Assembly: GCA_003762615.1 (NCBI GenBank)
Contig: RIAZ01000012.1
Coordinates: 1 to 64,000, forward strand
Length of the DNA: 64,000 bases
Reading direction: 5' to 3'
From: Muribaculaceae bacterium Isolate-037 (Harlan)
GTDB lineage: Bacteria > Bacteroidota > Bacteroidia > Bacteroidales > Muribaculaceae
Each line of letters starts with the position of its first letter. Position 1 is the first letter of the stretch. The position numbers and the translations under genes were made by a program. Positions 1-9,417 of the stretch are shown here, piece after piece. Under the pieces are notes generated by a model, which made no database searches, had not been told where the DNA came from, and saw only the letters and a program-made list of their open reading frames with translations.

Positions 1-72
1 GGGATGCCCCAGCGGCGGGGGCGGCCTAAACCGCCCCCAAGAGCGGACGGAGGCATGACTATTCTCAAATAA
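1..72 (+). CDS. possible C-terminal fragment of a gene with an AT-hook-like tail
   Basis: A reading frame is open from the window edge to a TAA at 70-72. Its last residues include RRGRPKPPPR, which resembles an AT-hook or basic DNA-binding tail; such RGRP tails occur in several Bacteroidetes DNA-binding proteins. The same DNA can form a perfect 8-bp G/C stem (17-24 with 31-38, loop CCTAAA), so the frame could also be a chance reading of a structured non-coding sequence. No family can be named from 23 residues. Confidence 0.3.
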   Translation, partial: GMPQRRGRPKPPPRADGGMTILK

Positions 73-112
73 TCTAAGGTGGATGTAATTTTTGCCTCAT
101 TTTATTTGGATT

Positions 113-733
113 TTAATATAGTTCGTACTTAAGTACTCCTGTGAAATATCTTTGCGGACGCTTGCCAAAGAGAAGTATGGCTGCATTTTTCAAAGAACCA
201 TTGTCGGAGAGTAATTCAAGGCTGTCAAGAACAGATCTTGTATCCTCATTCAAAAGCGAGGCATCAATACGGTCTGCCTGAATACCTTTTTGAAGGAAAT
301 AATCTATGGCTCCACGATCAAGCAAATCCTCAGAATATGGAATACGCTCCACATCATCCCAAGTCTTGCCCATCTTTCGCATAAGGAACTGATGCAGCGA
401 TGCACCATTGAGAACTTGTTTGGTTGAACCACTCCGATAATGATAAACCCCTTTTAAGGAAATAGGGATTGCCGACGGCTCAACTGAAATCTCAATATAC
501 TGTTTATCTTCTTTTTCGAGAAGATTGACATCGGCGACAATACCAAGCATATTTACTATTTTGTTTGGAATATCGTCCATAAGCCGCTTGGCATCGGCAA
601 CACCTACAACCTCATGGTTGTCAGCAATACCGATGTAAATCTTGCCACCTTGTGCATTGGCGAAGCCGCATATCCATTTCAGATATTCATCACGCCATGA
701 TTCTTTGTATTCTATGTTTTGACTCTCCCTCAT
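113..733 (-). pseudogene. truncated AlbA_2/Schlafen-type ATP-binding protein (N-terminal part only)
   Basis: The 206 visible residues match the N-terminal half of the AlbA_2 (Schlafen AAA_4-like) proteins often annotated as ATP-binding protein or transcriptional regulator. Visible landmarks are the ExKES start, FANAQGGKIYIGIADN, the Y(H)YRSGSTKQ motif and an AILLFGKRPQRYF segment. Family members usually run to about 450-550 residues and end in a winged helix. Here the frame stops shortly after the FGKRPQRYF block with an unrelated short tail. The rest of the gene is not present downstream (1-112), so this is probably a deletion remnant. These genes are typical of accessory or defence-rich regions. 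Full-length function is not established for most members. Confidence 0.65.
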
Positions 734-737
734 ATAT

Positions 738-1232
738 TTGCGTAATTACAAATGCAAATTTAGCTATAAATTCCCAATAATCAGGCATCAGCCAATAAAT
801 ATCGCCTATAGTATTCTTCAAAACACCTCTTTTGTGTCGGATTGGCGATTACGTCTGCCTCATCGGCGATTTGGCTCATATTGGCAATATTCAAAAAGAT
901 TTGCCGATTTTAAATTCATCACTCTACAGTTTGACTCAATCTATAAAAGTCTTTGAAGATGGGATATGAGACAGAGGATTTACTCAAACCGCTCCTATGT
1001 ACTGATTAGCGGATATTTGCAACATGTTTAAGAAGATATACGGCTTTGACCGTAATCAACGATAACAGTACCCGTTTGGCATACCGTAAGCTCTGCCAGC
1101 GGGTCATTTTTTATAAATCATCGTGTCTTTTCATTATTTTTGTAAAAAATTGATGTTTCGTTGTGACTTTTTTGAAGATTGTGCGACTAATGTGACAAAC
1201 AAATAAAAACAATGACAATAAAACAATGATAG
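738..1232. other. intergenic region, no supported gene
   Basis: No convincing gene is seen. Between about 780 and 920 the motif ATTGGC/GCCAAT or close variants recurs several times. A possible -7 element TATTTTTG lies at 1135-1142, about 90 bp before the sigma factor start, but no matching -33 TTTG is visible at the usual distance. A TGTGACAAAC stretch lies near 1192. Short open frames here have no recognisable protein features. Confidence 0.4.
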
Positions 1233-1724
1233 ATGACCGCAGAACAGCTACATATAGAATTTGTAAAGATGGTATCAAGCCATTCAAGCCTTATTTATAA
1301 GGTATGCAATGCCTACGCTACCGGCAGTTATGAGATGAATGACCTTTATCAGGATATACTCCTCAATCTATGGAGAAGTTATCCTTCTTTCAGAGGCGAG
1401 AGCAAATTATCAACATGGATTTACCAGGTGTCTTTGCATACTGCGGTCTCCTCATTGAGAAAAGAGACCAAGCATCACTCCAATATTCAATTGACATCCG
1501 AATTGGAGAATATCCTAACAAATGAAGATGGCAAGACAGGGCAAATAAAGGAGATGTATGACATGATCAAAAAATTAAATAAGTATGATCGTGCCCTTAT
1601 ACTTCTCTGGCTCGATGATCTGAACTATCAGGAGATCGCCGATATCTTAGGAATCACAAGAAGCAACGTTGCAACTAAAATAAACCGAGTAAAAAACAAA
1701 TTAAAAGAGATGTCAAACTCCTAA
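1233..1724 (+). CDS. ECF-type RNA polymerase sigma factor
   Basis: This 163-residue protein has the two-domain layout of extracytoplasmic-function sigma-70 factors. Region 2 covers about residues 10-75 (YEMNDLYQDILLNLWRSYPSF, then STWIYQVSLHTAVSSLRK) and region 4 about 105-160 (DRALILLWLDDLNYQEIADILGI, then VATKINRVKNKLKE). It directs core RNA polymerase to a small regulon. The next gene starts 7 bp after its stop and encodes a membrane protein, so the pair is probably a sigma factor with its membrane regulator. The regulon cannot be read from the window. Confidence 0.9.
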   Translation: MTAEQLHIEFVKMVSSHSSLIYKVCNAYATGSYEMNDLYQDILLNLWRSYPSFRGESKLSTWIYQVSLHTAVSSLRKETKHHSNIQLTSELENILTNEDGKTGQIKEMYDMIKKLNKYDRALILLWLDDLNYQEIADILGITRSNVATKINRVKNKLKEMSNS

Positions 1725-1731
1725 ATAAAAT

Positions 1732-2325
1732 ATGATTATGGATATAGACGCAATGAAAAAAAATTGGGATGCCCTCAACGAGCGTCTCGAAAATAGAGAA
1801 ACTGTTAATAATGAAGCCATAAAGAAACTGCTTTCCCAAAAGGCAATCGGTGGCTACGATAAAATCCGAAATAAAGAAAAGGGAAATCTTTATGCCATGA
1901 TTCTTTTCGCAATCATATTTCCGATACAATACGCGACGGGAGCGATCCAACATTGGTATTCCTTCGCTGTAATCGAGACTCTAATCGTAGGTCTTTTCTT
2001 CTACACCCTCTTTGTGCTGAAAGCATTTCCCAAGAGCGAAGACTACCGGTCAGGGGTTATCGGTTTGCAGAAAAACATCGCACGCTATCAGAAGCTATAC
2101 ACTTTCAATGCACCAGTCATGGTGTCTGTAATCGGTATCGCCCTAATACTGTTCTTCTCCTTGGAGGGGAAAGGCTTTCAAAGCGATACATTTCATCAGG
2201 GGATATTCCTGTTTGCAATAGCTTTTGTCGTAGCAAGCGCATCATGGGGCTATAAGAAAACGAAAAAGGAACTGGCTGAGATAAATGAAAACCTTAAAGA
2301 ATTAAGCCAATTCGAGGCTGAATGA
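1732..2325 (+). CDS. membrane protein, probable partner (anti-sigma?) of the ECF sigma factor
   Basis: This 197-residue protein has a cytoplasmic N-terminus of about 50 residues with a charged helix (KKNWDALNERLENRE), four hydrophobic segments (about 53-70, 76-95, 128-146 and 155-172), and a charged coiled-coil-like C-terminus (KKTKKELAEINENLKELSQ). ATG at 1732 and ATG at 1738 are both possible starts. It lacks a recognisable zinc-binding anti-sigma or FecR domain. Coupling to the sigma gene (7 bp) is the only evidence for an anti-sigma or sensor role, so this is inference. Bacteroidales often pair an ECF factor with a multi-pass membrane protein of unknown mechanism. Confidence 0.6.
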   Translation: MIMDIDAMKKNWDALNERLENRETVNNEAIKKLLSQKAIGGYDKIRNKEKGNLYAMILFAIIFPIQYATGAIQHWYSFAVIETLIVGLFFYTLFVLKAFPKSEDYRSGVIGLQKNIARYQKLYTFNAPVMVSVIGIALILFFSLEGKGFQSDTFHQGIFLFAIAFVVASASWGYKKTKKELAEINENLKELSQFEAE

Positions 2326-2510
2326 TGGGTATATAATAGATGGTCAGCAAGCAGAATAAAATATTTTTGAGGATTTCTAATTTTTTCAAAAAAAATTTGC
2401 TTGCTGACCTCTTTTATGCAAGATTCACTGTTTCAATGGCTTTAACCAAGTACCCTTTATTGACGGCTATTATTTTTACATTACTACCGACATTTTTTTA
2501 CTACTATGTA

Positions 2511-2541
2511 TTGCATAGTACTAAATTTATTTATAACTTTG
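2511..2541 (+). promoter_or_regulatory. Bacteroidetes-type promoter of the outer-membrane protein gene
   Basis: TTG at 2511-2513 and TAACTTTG at 2534-2541 are separated by 20 bp, matching the -33/-7 elements of Bacteroidetes primary-sigma promoters. Transcription would start near 2547, leaving an untranslated leader of about 230 nt before the start codon at 2776. Confidence 0.7.
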
Positions 2542-2647
2542 CATCGTGAATCAGGGAACACCACTCCGTAACGCGTGACGAAGTACGTTTGCCGGACTCA
2601 CTACTTTCACTCTTCGCGGATTCATTCCGCACAACGCCAAAACAAAA

Positions 2648-2754
2648 AACATTCATCTCTCTCCGCAAAAAACATTCAACATTCTTCGCTGAAACTTTCA
2701 ACGCTGATAAATCGATTCTAATTTGCATTCAACGCTGGAAAAACATTCAACGCT
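2648..2754 (+). repeat. degenerate repeats in the leader of the outer-membrane protein gene
   Basis: Motifs of the form ACATTCAACGCT recur in the leader. Exact TTCAACGCT occurs at 2697-2705, 2728-2736 and 2746-2754, and degenerate ACATTCA copies at about 2649 and 2672. They lie inside the predicted transcribed leader and stop 20 bp before the start codon. Function unknown; possible roles are RNA-binding sites or a slippage-derived expansion. Confidence 0.55.
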
Positions 2755-2775
2755 AAACTAAACTTCCACAAAGTT

Positions 2776-4986
2776 ATGAAAACTTCATTCTTCGCTATCC
2801 CTCTCATCCTCTCCGCAAACGCCGCCTTCGCGCAGGACGTTCAGAAAAACGACACCACCGCCGGAAGCTCCTATGATCTGGAGGATCTTGTCGTGGTGGC
2901 TGACAAACCGATTGTGCAATCCGACGGTGCCAAATTGACATACAATCTGCAAGAGGATCCCTCAACCAAAGGTAACACTCTTCTTGACGCACTACGAAAG
3001 GTGCCGATGGTCAGCGTAGACGGTGAGGACAAGATCCGAATCAATGGTCAAGAGAATTTCAAAATCTACGTAAACGGCAAGGAAGACCCCTCCCTATCAG
3101 CCAACTATAAGAACATCTTCAAGGCTATGCCTGCCGATGCCATCGTAAAGGTTGAGGTCATCACCGAACCGGGTGCAAAGTATGACGCGGAAGGCACTGC
3201 CGGAATCCTCAACCTCATAACCATAACTAAAAATTCAACAGATGGTTATTCAGGATCAATACAGGCTACCTTGTCGAAAGCTCAATCAGGCGGTTCGCTC
3301 TACGGGCGCATGAAGAAGGGGAAACTTACTATGAGTGCCAACTTCGATTACGCCAACGGCAGACTCGTGCCTCAACATTCCGACAACATCACAACACTTG
3401 AAAACACCCTCTCCTCGGATGCAGGCAGACAGGTCAACAGCATGAAACAGAGAGTGGGATTCGACTACATCGGCGGTGGACTAAATCTCTCTTACGACCT
3501 CTCCGACAGGGACCTCATCACCGTCAACAGCAACATATATGCCGTAAAAGGGGATCTGCTGAAAGATAAGTCAACCTACTCCTCTATCATATATAATGCC
3601 GACAACTCCATACGTGGCGAAGTGTTCCGCAGAATTGACGCACAGATTGCCAACACCGGTATTACCGCCAGCACATCATGGCAGCACGACTTCAACGGCA
3701 ACGGCCACAAGACAATACTCTCCTACCTCTTCAACTATGGCTATAATAAGCTGGAAGGAAATCTATTTACGGAGAAATCCTCCGGAGTGAGTCTTGCGGA
3801 CCCGTATGAAAAAATGCTTAACAAGGATTTCAACAATGAACACACCATACAGCTTGATTATGAGAATCCTTTCGGCGACGGGAAACATAAGCTCGAGCTT
3901 GGTGGGAAGGCAGTGTGGCGTCGCAACAACACCGATTCCTATAATCTGAACGGCGATAGCGGGTCAACTGCAGAATTGACCGACAAAAGCGATTTGACAC
4001 AGATTCAGGATATTTATGCCGCATACGCCTCCTATACCGGCAAATTCGGCAATCTATCCGCCAACGCCGGAGTAAGATACGAGCACACGCGCATGGGCAT
4101 CAACTTCCATTATGGCGACACTCCCGATTTCCTGAACCATCTGAACGACGTGGTGCCTAATGCCGGACTGACCTACTCTTTCTCCTATACGTCTAACCTA
4201 CGCCTCGCCTATCAGATGAGAATCTCACGCCCATCTCTCAGTCAGGTCAACCCATTCAAACAGACTTTCACCCCAAACCAGGTCACAATGGGTAATCCCA
4301 ATCTATCGAGTGAGAAATCCAATAAAGTCTCGCTGACTTACACCAACTTCGGAAGCGTATTCGGTGGAAACATCGGTATTGAATACTCATCTATCGACAA
4401 TTCCATCGCACATACCTACACGATGATCGATGACGTGCTGTATGAATCTTACGGCAACATGGGTCATGACCGCCGTATCGCAATCTTCGGGATGTGCAAC
4501 TGGACGATAATCCCGCGCATGCAGTTCATGGTCAACGCACGCCTCACCCGCCAGATGTTCTCCGCAGAGGAGATGAGCAACAAGGGATGGAATCTGAATT
4601 ACGGTGCCAACTGGAACTATTCTCTCCAGTCAGGTTTCAAGTTCAACCTCTACGGCGGTCAAAAAACACGAAGCTATAACCTCACCGGGTATAACGACGG
4701 CTACTACTACTACGGACTCGGCATCAGCAAAGATTTCCTCAAAAATGATGCTATGACCGTCACATTGAGTGCAAACAACTTCCTCCAGGGGCACAACACC
4801 TACCGCACCGTAACCGACACAAAAGGGATCCGCACCACCGGCGAATATAAAAATTCCAACTGGAATGTCGGCATATCCCTCAGCTGGAGATTCGGTTCGT
4901 TGAAGAGCGACGTCAAGAAGACCGACAAATCAATCAACAACGATGATAAATCCTCATTCGGAGCAAAATCCGGAAACGGACTATAA
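2776..4986 (+). CDS. TonB-receptor-like outer-membrane beta-barrel protein
   Basis: A 736-residue protein with a signal peptide (cleavage after about residue 19, ANAAFA). A plug-like domain follows at about 45-155, with the conserved LLDALRKVPMV, IYVNGKED and VEVITEPGAKYDAEGTAGILNLI stretches. The remaining 550 residues are rich in alternating aromatic and polar residues typical of a large beta-barrel (OMP_b-brl_3-like family). It lacks the N-terminal carboxypeptidase-regulatory-like domain usual for SusC proteins, and no SusD partner is adjacent. The C-terminus after the last strand (WRFGS) is an unusual charged tail of about 40 residues. It is followed by padR and pspC genes. Substrate unknown; a role in envelope stress or peptide/metal uptake is possible. 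Confidence 0.8.
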   Translation: MKTSFFAIPLILSANAAFAQDVQKNDTTAGSSYDLEDLVVVADKPIVQSDGAKLTYNLQEDPSTKGNTLLDALRKVPMVSVDGEDKIRINGQENFKIYVNGKEDPSLSANYKNIFKAMPADAIVKVEVITEPGAKYDAEGTAGILNLITITKNSTDGYSGSIQATLSKAQSGGSLYGRMKKGKLTMSANFDYANGRLVPQHSDNITTLENTLSSDAGRQVNSMKQRVGFDYIGGGLNLSYDLSDRDLITVNSNIYAVKGDLLKDKSTYSSIIYNADNSIRGEVFRRIDAQIANTGITASTSWQHDFNGNGHKTILSYLFNYGYNKLEGNLFTEKSSGVSLADPYEKMLNKDFNNEHTIQLDYENPFGDGKHKLELGGKAVWRRNNTDSYNLNGDSGSTAELTDKSDLTQIQDIYAAYASYTGKFGNLSANAGVRYEHTRMGINFHYGDTPDFLNHLNDVVPNAGLTYSFSYTSNLRLAYQMRISRPSLSQVNPFKQTFTPNQVTMGNPNLSSEKSNKVSLTYTNFGSVFGGNIGIEYSSIDNSIAHTYTMIDDVLYESYGNMGHDRRIAIFGMCNWTIIPRMQFMVNARLTRQMFSAEEMSNKGWNLNYGANWNYSLQSGFKFNLYGGQKTRSYNLTGYNDGYYYYGLGISKDFLKNDAMTVTLSANNFLQGHNTYRTVTDTKGIRTTGEYKNSNWNVGISLSWRFGSLKSDVKKTDKSINNDDKSSFGAKSGNGL

Positions 4987-5033
4987 TATAATTCCTAATC
5001 CATAAGTTATTCATATAAACATGAACCCAACCT

Positions 5034-5381
5034 ATGACTGATAAAACAAAGACAACAGACTCCAACATCCGCGCGCAGATGCGTAAGGGGATACTGGAAT
5101 ATTGCGTGCTCCTTCTGCTCAGCAGACAACGGGCTTATCCCTCCGACATAATCAACGGACTCTCGGAAGCATCGCTGATAGTGGTGGAAGGCACTCTCTA
5201 CACTCTCCTCAACAGGCTAAGGAAGGAGGGTAAGCTCAACTACGAATGGGAAGAGAGTCCGAAAGGTCCCCCCCGGAAATATTATTTCATCACCGACGTC
5301 GGGAAAGACACTCTCGAAGAGATGTCGGAAGCATGGGACGAGATTGTGGCAAACGTAAACCATTTCAGGAACATGCAGTAA
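5034..5381 (+). CDS. PadR-family transcriptional regulator
   Basis: A 115-residue protein with a PadR winged helix covering most of its length: MRKGILEYCVLLLLSRQRAYPSDIINGL, then the recognition helix and wing VEGTLYTLLNRLRKEGKL and SPKGPPRKYYFITDVGKD. PadR proteins are dimeric repressors. The gene lies 47 bp after the barrel-protein gene and 49 bp before a PspC-domain gene. A PadR-PspC pair is a common arrangement in Bacteroidetes and suggests that PadR controls its own operon, including the PspC protein. Confidence 0.9.
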   Translation: MTDKTKTTDSNIRAQMRKGILEYCVLLLLSRQRAYPSDIINGLSEASLIVVEGTLYTLLNRLRKEGKLNYEWEESPKGPPRKYYFITDVGKDTLEEMSEAWDEIVANVNHFRNMQ

Positions 5382-5430
5382 TATTTACAACTATCCTTAT
5401 TTTTCCTTACACACCATCAACATTAAACTC

Positions 5431-6885
5431 ATGAAAAAAACATTCACAATAAACGTCGCCGGATTCCCCTTCACAATCGATGACGACGCATATACCCTCC
5501 TCAACGACTATCTCGACACCCTCGAGCATGCCTTCGCCCGTCAGGACGACACTCGCGAACTCGTCAGCGATATTGAGAGCCGTGTGGCTGAGCTACTCCT
5601 TGAATGCACCGCCTCCGGAAGTGCGATCGTCACCGCAAAGGATGTGGAAGAGGTTATCAAGCGCGTGGGACAACCGGAGGATATGATCGAGGAGGATGAA
5701 TCCATACAGATAAACGGCAATTCCTCATCATACTCATCTTTCTCTTCCGAGACAATCACCCCTCCACCCTTCATTCCGCCCTTTAAGAAAAAGAACAAGA
5801 AACTATTCCGCGACCCTCAAAATGCAATGGTCGGTGGCGTTTGCTCCGGTCTCGCCCACTATTTCGGCACTGACCCTACAGCCGTCAGACTTCTCACGGT
5901 GCTCCTCACAATCGTATCCATCTCTACGATGGGCATTGCCTATCTGATACTATGGCTCGTGGTGCCCGAGGCACGTACTCCTCTCGAAAGAATGCAAATG
6001 ATGGGCGAACAGCCTACCGTGGAGAATATCGGCAAGACTGTCACTGATAACTTCAAGGAGGAGAACATGCAGTCGCAAGCTCCCTTCACTTCCTCAAGAA
6101 ATATCAATTTCAGCGATTCCCTCGCATCTTTCTTCGGTGTCTGCGCACGCCTGCTGGTAATCTTAGGACTCGTGATAGCCATACCTATCCTCTTCGCAAT
6201 GGCGGTCGGTCTGATAGGATGTATCTTCGCACTGATCGCTTTCAGCACGAGCTGGGGAGGAACCCTATTCGGGGATAATTATCCCTCTTGGATGGAGGAA
6301 GCCGGCACAATACCGATCTGGGGCGTGATATGCGGAATAGGTAGTCTTCTCGCTCTCGGCATCCCCCTTTTCCTGCTCATCCGTATGGGGCTGAAGAAAG
6401 ACCGTCAGCCCTTATCCAAGAATACCAAGATATCGCTATCCGTAATATGGGCAATAGGGTTCATTCTCGGTGCAACCTCCGCCGGAAGAATCATCAATCT
6501 CGCGACCGAACAGGATCGTCAACGAAACATCCGATGGAATCAGGAAAGAAAAGAGAGACGGGAGAAGGAGCAGCGTTTGCTGGATGAGAATCAATCGCAG
6601 GATGAAAACGCAGATTGGGACGACATAGCCGACTGGGGTGAACTCGCATATCCCCAATCAGATGACGACAGTCAGACAGCAGACTCCTCTACCACATCAA
6701 AAGCACCAACTGCCGCAACCGACAGCGACCCACATAAGAAATCCACAAAAAAGTCTACAAAAACAGCTGAGAAGACCACTATCGGTACCCCCTCTACAAA
6801 GAAAGAGACTCCGGCATCAAAATCCAAGACCACGACAAACAGTCCGGATTCAACCTCAACGAAGACCCCTTCCTCCACGAAATAA
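5431..6885 (+). CDS. PspC-domain multi-pass membrane protein
   Basis: This 484-residue protein has an N-terminal soluble domain (about 1-90) with a conserved FTINVAGFPFTIDDDAY start and a helical DIESRVAELL segment. The PspC domain lies at about 122-180 (LFRDPQNAMVGGVCSGLAHY, one membrane helix). Further hydrophobic segments lie near 232-265, 290-315 and 335-355. The C-terminus (about 385-484) is a long hydrophilic Ser/Thr/Lys-rich tail of low complexity. PspC domains sense or respond to membrane stress in phage-shock-type systems. Together with the upstream PadR this is probably an envelope-stress module. A strong terminator follows the stop directly. Confidence 0.85.
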   Translation: MKKTFTINVAGFPFTIDDDAYTLLNDYLDTLEHAFARQDDTRELVSDIESRVAELLLECTASGSAIVTAKDVEEVIKRVGQPEDMIEEDESIQINGNSSSYSSFSSETITPPPFIPPFKKKNKKLFRDPQNAMVGGVCSGLAHYFGTDPTAVRLLTVLLTIVSISTMGIAYLILWLVVPEARTPLERMQMMGEQPTVENIGKTVTDNFKEENMQSQAPFTSSRNINFSDSLASFFGVCARLLVILGLVIAIPILFAMAVGLIGCIFALIAFSTSWGGTLFGDNYPSWMEEAGTIPIWGVICGIGSLLALGIPLFLLIRMGLKKDRQPLSKNTKISLSVIWAIGFILGATSAGRIINLATEQDRQRNIRWNQERKERREKEQRLLDENQSQDENADWDDIADWGELAYPQSDDDSQTADSSTTSKAPTAATDSDPHKKSTKKSTKTAEKTTIGTPSTKKETPASKSKTTTNSPDSTSTKTPSSTK

Positions 6886-6927
6886 TGCAAGATTGCCCCG
6901 CAGAGTGTTCCGTGGGGCAATCTTGCA
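6886..6927 (+). terminator. intrinsic terminator after the PspC gene
   Basis: A perfect 14-bp stem (6886-6899 pairing with 6914-6927) with a 14-nt loop begins one base after the TAA and ends in ATTTAC. The T-run is weak, but position and stem strength support transcription termination of the barrel-padR-pspC unit. Confidence 0.75.
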
Positions 6928-7117
6928 TTTACAATAGCATCTATTTTTGTGAAAATGGGAGCTTAATTGTGTGAAAATTTTCAGAATAGAGGATTTTTGA
7001 TTAACTTCGCATAATAATACGCTACCCCTTGCCTGGAATAGAGTCATTTCTCCGACTGATACAGGCAAGTGGATGGATAGCATAAGCACCTCTAACTGAA
7101 TCAAAACTCACGTAAAT

Positions 7118-8086
7118 ATGGGATTCTTCAAAAAACTGTTCTCAAAAGAAAAAAAGGAAAAGCTTGACACCGGCCTTCAGAAAACGAAAGAAGGGGTATG
7201 GAGTAAAATCACCCGTGCCGTCGCAGGGAAAAGCAAAATTGACGATGAGGTGCTCGACAATCTTGAAGAGGCTTTCATCACGAGCGACGTAGGGGTTGAC
7301 ACTACCCTGAAGATTATCGAGAGGATCGAACAACGTGTGGCGCGCGATAAGTATGTAAACTCTGAGGAGCTTAACAATCTGCTCTGTGAGGAGATTTCTG
7401 ATATGCTTGCTCGTCCGGATAACGACGGCGACAATCTGGATGATTTCGAGATTAAGAAAACCGGTGATCCTTACGTGATCATGGTGGTCGGGGTGAATGG
7501 TGTGGGCAAAACCACTACTATCGGTAAGCTGGCTGCCCAGTATAAGAAAGCCGGCAATAAGGTAGTGCTCGGTGCTGCCGATACTTTCCGTGCCGCTGCC
7601 ATCGAACAGCTCGATATCTGGGGAGAGAGAGTCGGTGTGCCCGTCGTGAAGCAGAAAATGGGTAGTGATCCGGCTGCTGTGGCATTCGACACCCTATCTT
7701 CGGCAAAGGCTCAGGGTGCCGATGTAGTGATAATCGACACTGCCGGACGTCTGCATAATAAGATCGGACTGATGAATGAGCTTACCAAAATCAAGAACGT
7801 GATGAAGCGCGTGGTACCCGCAGCTCCGCAGGAGATTCTTCTCGTGCTTGACGGATCAACCGGGCAGAACGCTTTCGAACAGGCTCGCCAGTTTGTGGCT
7901 GCAACAGAGGTAAATGCCCTTGCCGTCACGAAACTTGACGGCACCGCAAAGGGCGGCGTCGTAATAGGCATCAGCGACCAGTTCAAGATACCCGTAAAAT
8001 ATATCGGTATCGGCGAAGGATTGGAAGACCTTCAGATTTTCCGTGCTGAAGAATTTGTCAGGTCATTATTCCTTGCCGAAAAATAA
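7118..8086 (+). CDS. ftsY: signal recognition particle receptor FtsY
   Basis: FtsY is the SRP receptor GTPase that delivers ribosome-nascent chain complexes to the SecYEG translocon. The 322 residues contain the N domain helices (about 20-90) and the G domain with the P-loop GVNGVGKTTTIGKLA (about 126), DTFRAAA, DTAGRLHNK and TKLDGTAKGG motifs. It lacks the long acidic A domain of E. coli FtsY and starts directly with an amphipathic, Phe/Lys-rich membrane-targeting segment (MGFFKKLFSKEKKEK), the short form normal in Bacteroidetes. rimO follows after 5 bp, so the two are probably co-transcribed. Confidence 0.97.
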   Translation: MGFFKKLFSKEKKEKLDTGLQKTKEGVWSKITRAVAGKSKIDDEVLDNLEEAFITSDVGVDTTLKIIERIEQRVARDKYVNSEELNNLLCEEISDMLARPDNDGDNLDDFEIKKTGDPYVIMVVGVNGVGKTTTIGKLAAQYKKAGNKVVLGAADTFRAAAIEQLDIWGERVGVPVVKQKMGSDPAAVAFDTLSSAKAQGADVVIIDTAGRLHNKIGLMNELTKIKNVMKRVVPAAPQEILLVLDGSTGQNAFEQARQFVAATEVNALAVTKLDGTAKGGVVIGISDQFKIPVKYIGIGEGLEDLQIFRAEEFVRSLFLAEK

Positions 8087-8091
8087 TCCTT

Positions 8092-9399
8092 ATGTTCAAG
8101 AAAAACAGAATAGACATAATATCAATGGGCTGCTCCAAGAATCTTATCGATTCGGAGCGGCTCATTCGCCAATTATCGGCAAAGGGGTATGAAGTATGCC
8201 ACGATTCCGACGATGTATGTGGAGAATACGTGGTTGTCAATACCTGCGGATTCATCGCCGACGCGAAGGAGGAATCCATATCCGTAATCCTTGACCTCGC
8301 CCGACTGAAAGAGGAGGGGAAGATAAAGAGGATAATCGTGATGGGTTGCCTCTCGCAAAGATACATGGACGACCTGAAGGCAGAGATTCCCGAGGTTGAC
8401 ACATGGTATGGCAAATTTGATTGGAAAGAGTTTATCAATCGTCTGCCTGACAGAAAGAAAGAAGATAACCGTCCGAAGGAATGGGAACGCACCCTCACCA
8501 CTCCCCCTCACAGCGCGTATCTGAAGATATCGGAGGGATGCAACCGTTTCTGTGCATTCTGTGCCATACCGATCATCACCGGACGCCACACCTCCCGACC
8601 TATCGAAGAGATCTTGGAGGAGGTGAGGTCGCTCGTTGACGAAGGCGTGAAGGAGTTCAACGTCATTGCCCAAGACCTGTCGTCATACGGCACCGACCTC
8701 TACGGACGTCATGCCCTTGCCGAACTGATCGAGAGGATGGCTCTCACTCCCGGTGTGGAATGGATACGCCTGCACTATGCCTATCCAGCCGATTTCCCCA
8801 CCGATATCCTTCCGGTGATGGCGAAGTATGACAATGTGTGCAAATATCTCGACATTGCATTGCAGCATATCGCCAATCCGGTGCTCGACAACATGCGCCG
8901 GCATATCGACAAGGATGCCACCCTCCGACTGATAGAGACCATCCGGAGGGAAGTGCCGGGGATAAAGCTCCGCACCACTCTCATGACAGGATTCCCCGGT
9001 GAGGGTGAGAAGGAGTTTGAAGAACTGGTGGATTTTGTGCGGACACAGAGATTCGACCGTATGGGTGCGTTCGCATACTGCGAGGAGGATGATACGTATG
9101 CCGCAAAGAATCTTGACGACTCTATCCCCGACGACGTGAAACAATCCCGTCTTGACAAGATAATGGAGATACAGGAGGAGATTGCACTGCAACTCAACGA
9201 AGAGATGATAGGGACTGTGCAACGCGTCCTAATCGACCGTATCGAGGGGGACAAAGCCATCGGCAGGACCCAATTCGATTCTCCGGAAGTGGATCCGGAA
9301 GTGATAATCAACGATTCCTCGTTGTCGCCGGGTCAGTTTGTCAATGTCAGAATTACGGAAGCCTTCCCCTTTGAATTGGTGGGAGAGACCGTCAGATAA
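8092..9399 (+). CDS. rimO: ribosomal protein uS12 methylthiotransferase RimO
   Basis: RimO is a radical-SAM enzyme that adds a methylthio group to an Asp of ribosomal protein S12. The 435 residues show the N-terminal MTTase domain with its three cluster cysteines (SMGCSKNLIDSERL, VVNTCGFI, MGCLSQR). The radical SAM domain carries CNRFCAFCAIPIITG near residue 150, and the C-terminal TRAM domain begins around 370 (IGTVQRVLIDRIEGD). Length is normal for the family. The next gene, isochorismate synthase, starts 18 bp later. Confidence 0.96.
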   Translation: MFKKNRIDIISMGCSKNLIDSERLIRQLSAKGYEVCHDSDDVCGEYVVVNTCGFIADAKEESISVILDLARLKEEGKIKRIIVMGCLSQRYMDDLKAEIPEVDTWYGKFDWKEFINRLPDRKKEDNRPKEWERTLTTPPHSAYLKISEGCNRFCAFCAIPIITGRHTSRPIEEILEEVRSLVDEGVKEFNVIAQDLSSYGTDLYGRHALAELIERMALTPGVEWIRLHYAYPADFPTDILPVMAKYDNVCKYLDIALQHIANPVLDNMRRHIDKDATLRLIETIRREVPGIKLRTTLMTGFPGEGEKEFEELVDFVRTQRFDRMGAFAYCEEDDTYAAKNLDDSIPDDVKQSRLDKIMEIQEEIALQLNEEMIGTVQRVLIDRIEGDKAIGRTQFDSPEVDPEVIINDSSLSPGQFVNVRITEAFPFELVGETVR

Positions 9400-9417
9400 T
9401 ACAAATCACTCATTGCA

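Noticed and set aside
738..956. Open frame of 72 residues on the + strand
   Set aside because: It lies in an AT-rich intergenic stretch, shows no protein-like pattern and has no neighbour or signal supporting translation.
2340..2549. Open frame of 69 hydrophobic residues on the + strand
   Set aside because: It overlaps the promoter of the outer-membrane protein gene (2511-2541) and is most likely chance coding in AT-rich DNA.
8173..9311. Several minus-strand frames opposite rimO
   Set aside because: Shadows of rimO, which has complete radical-SAM motifs on the + strand.
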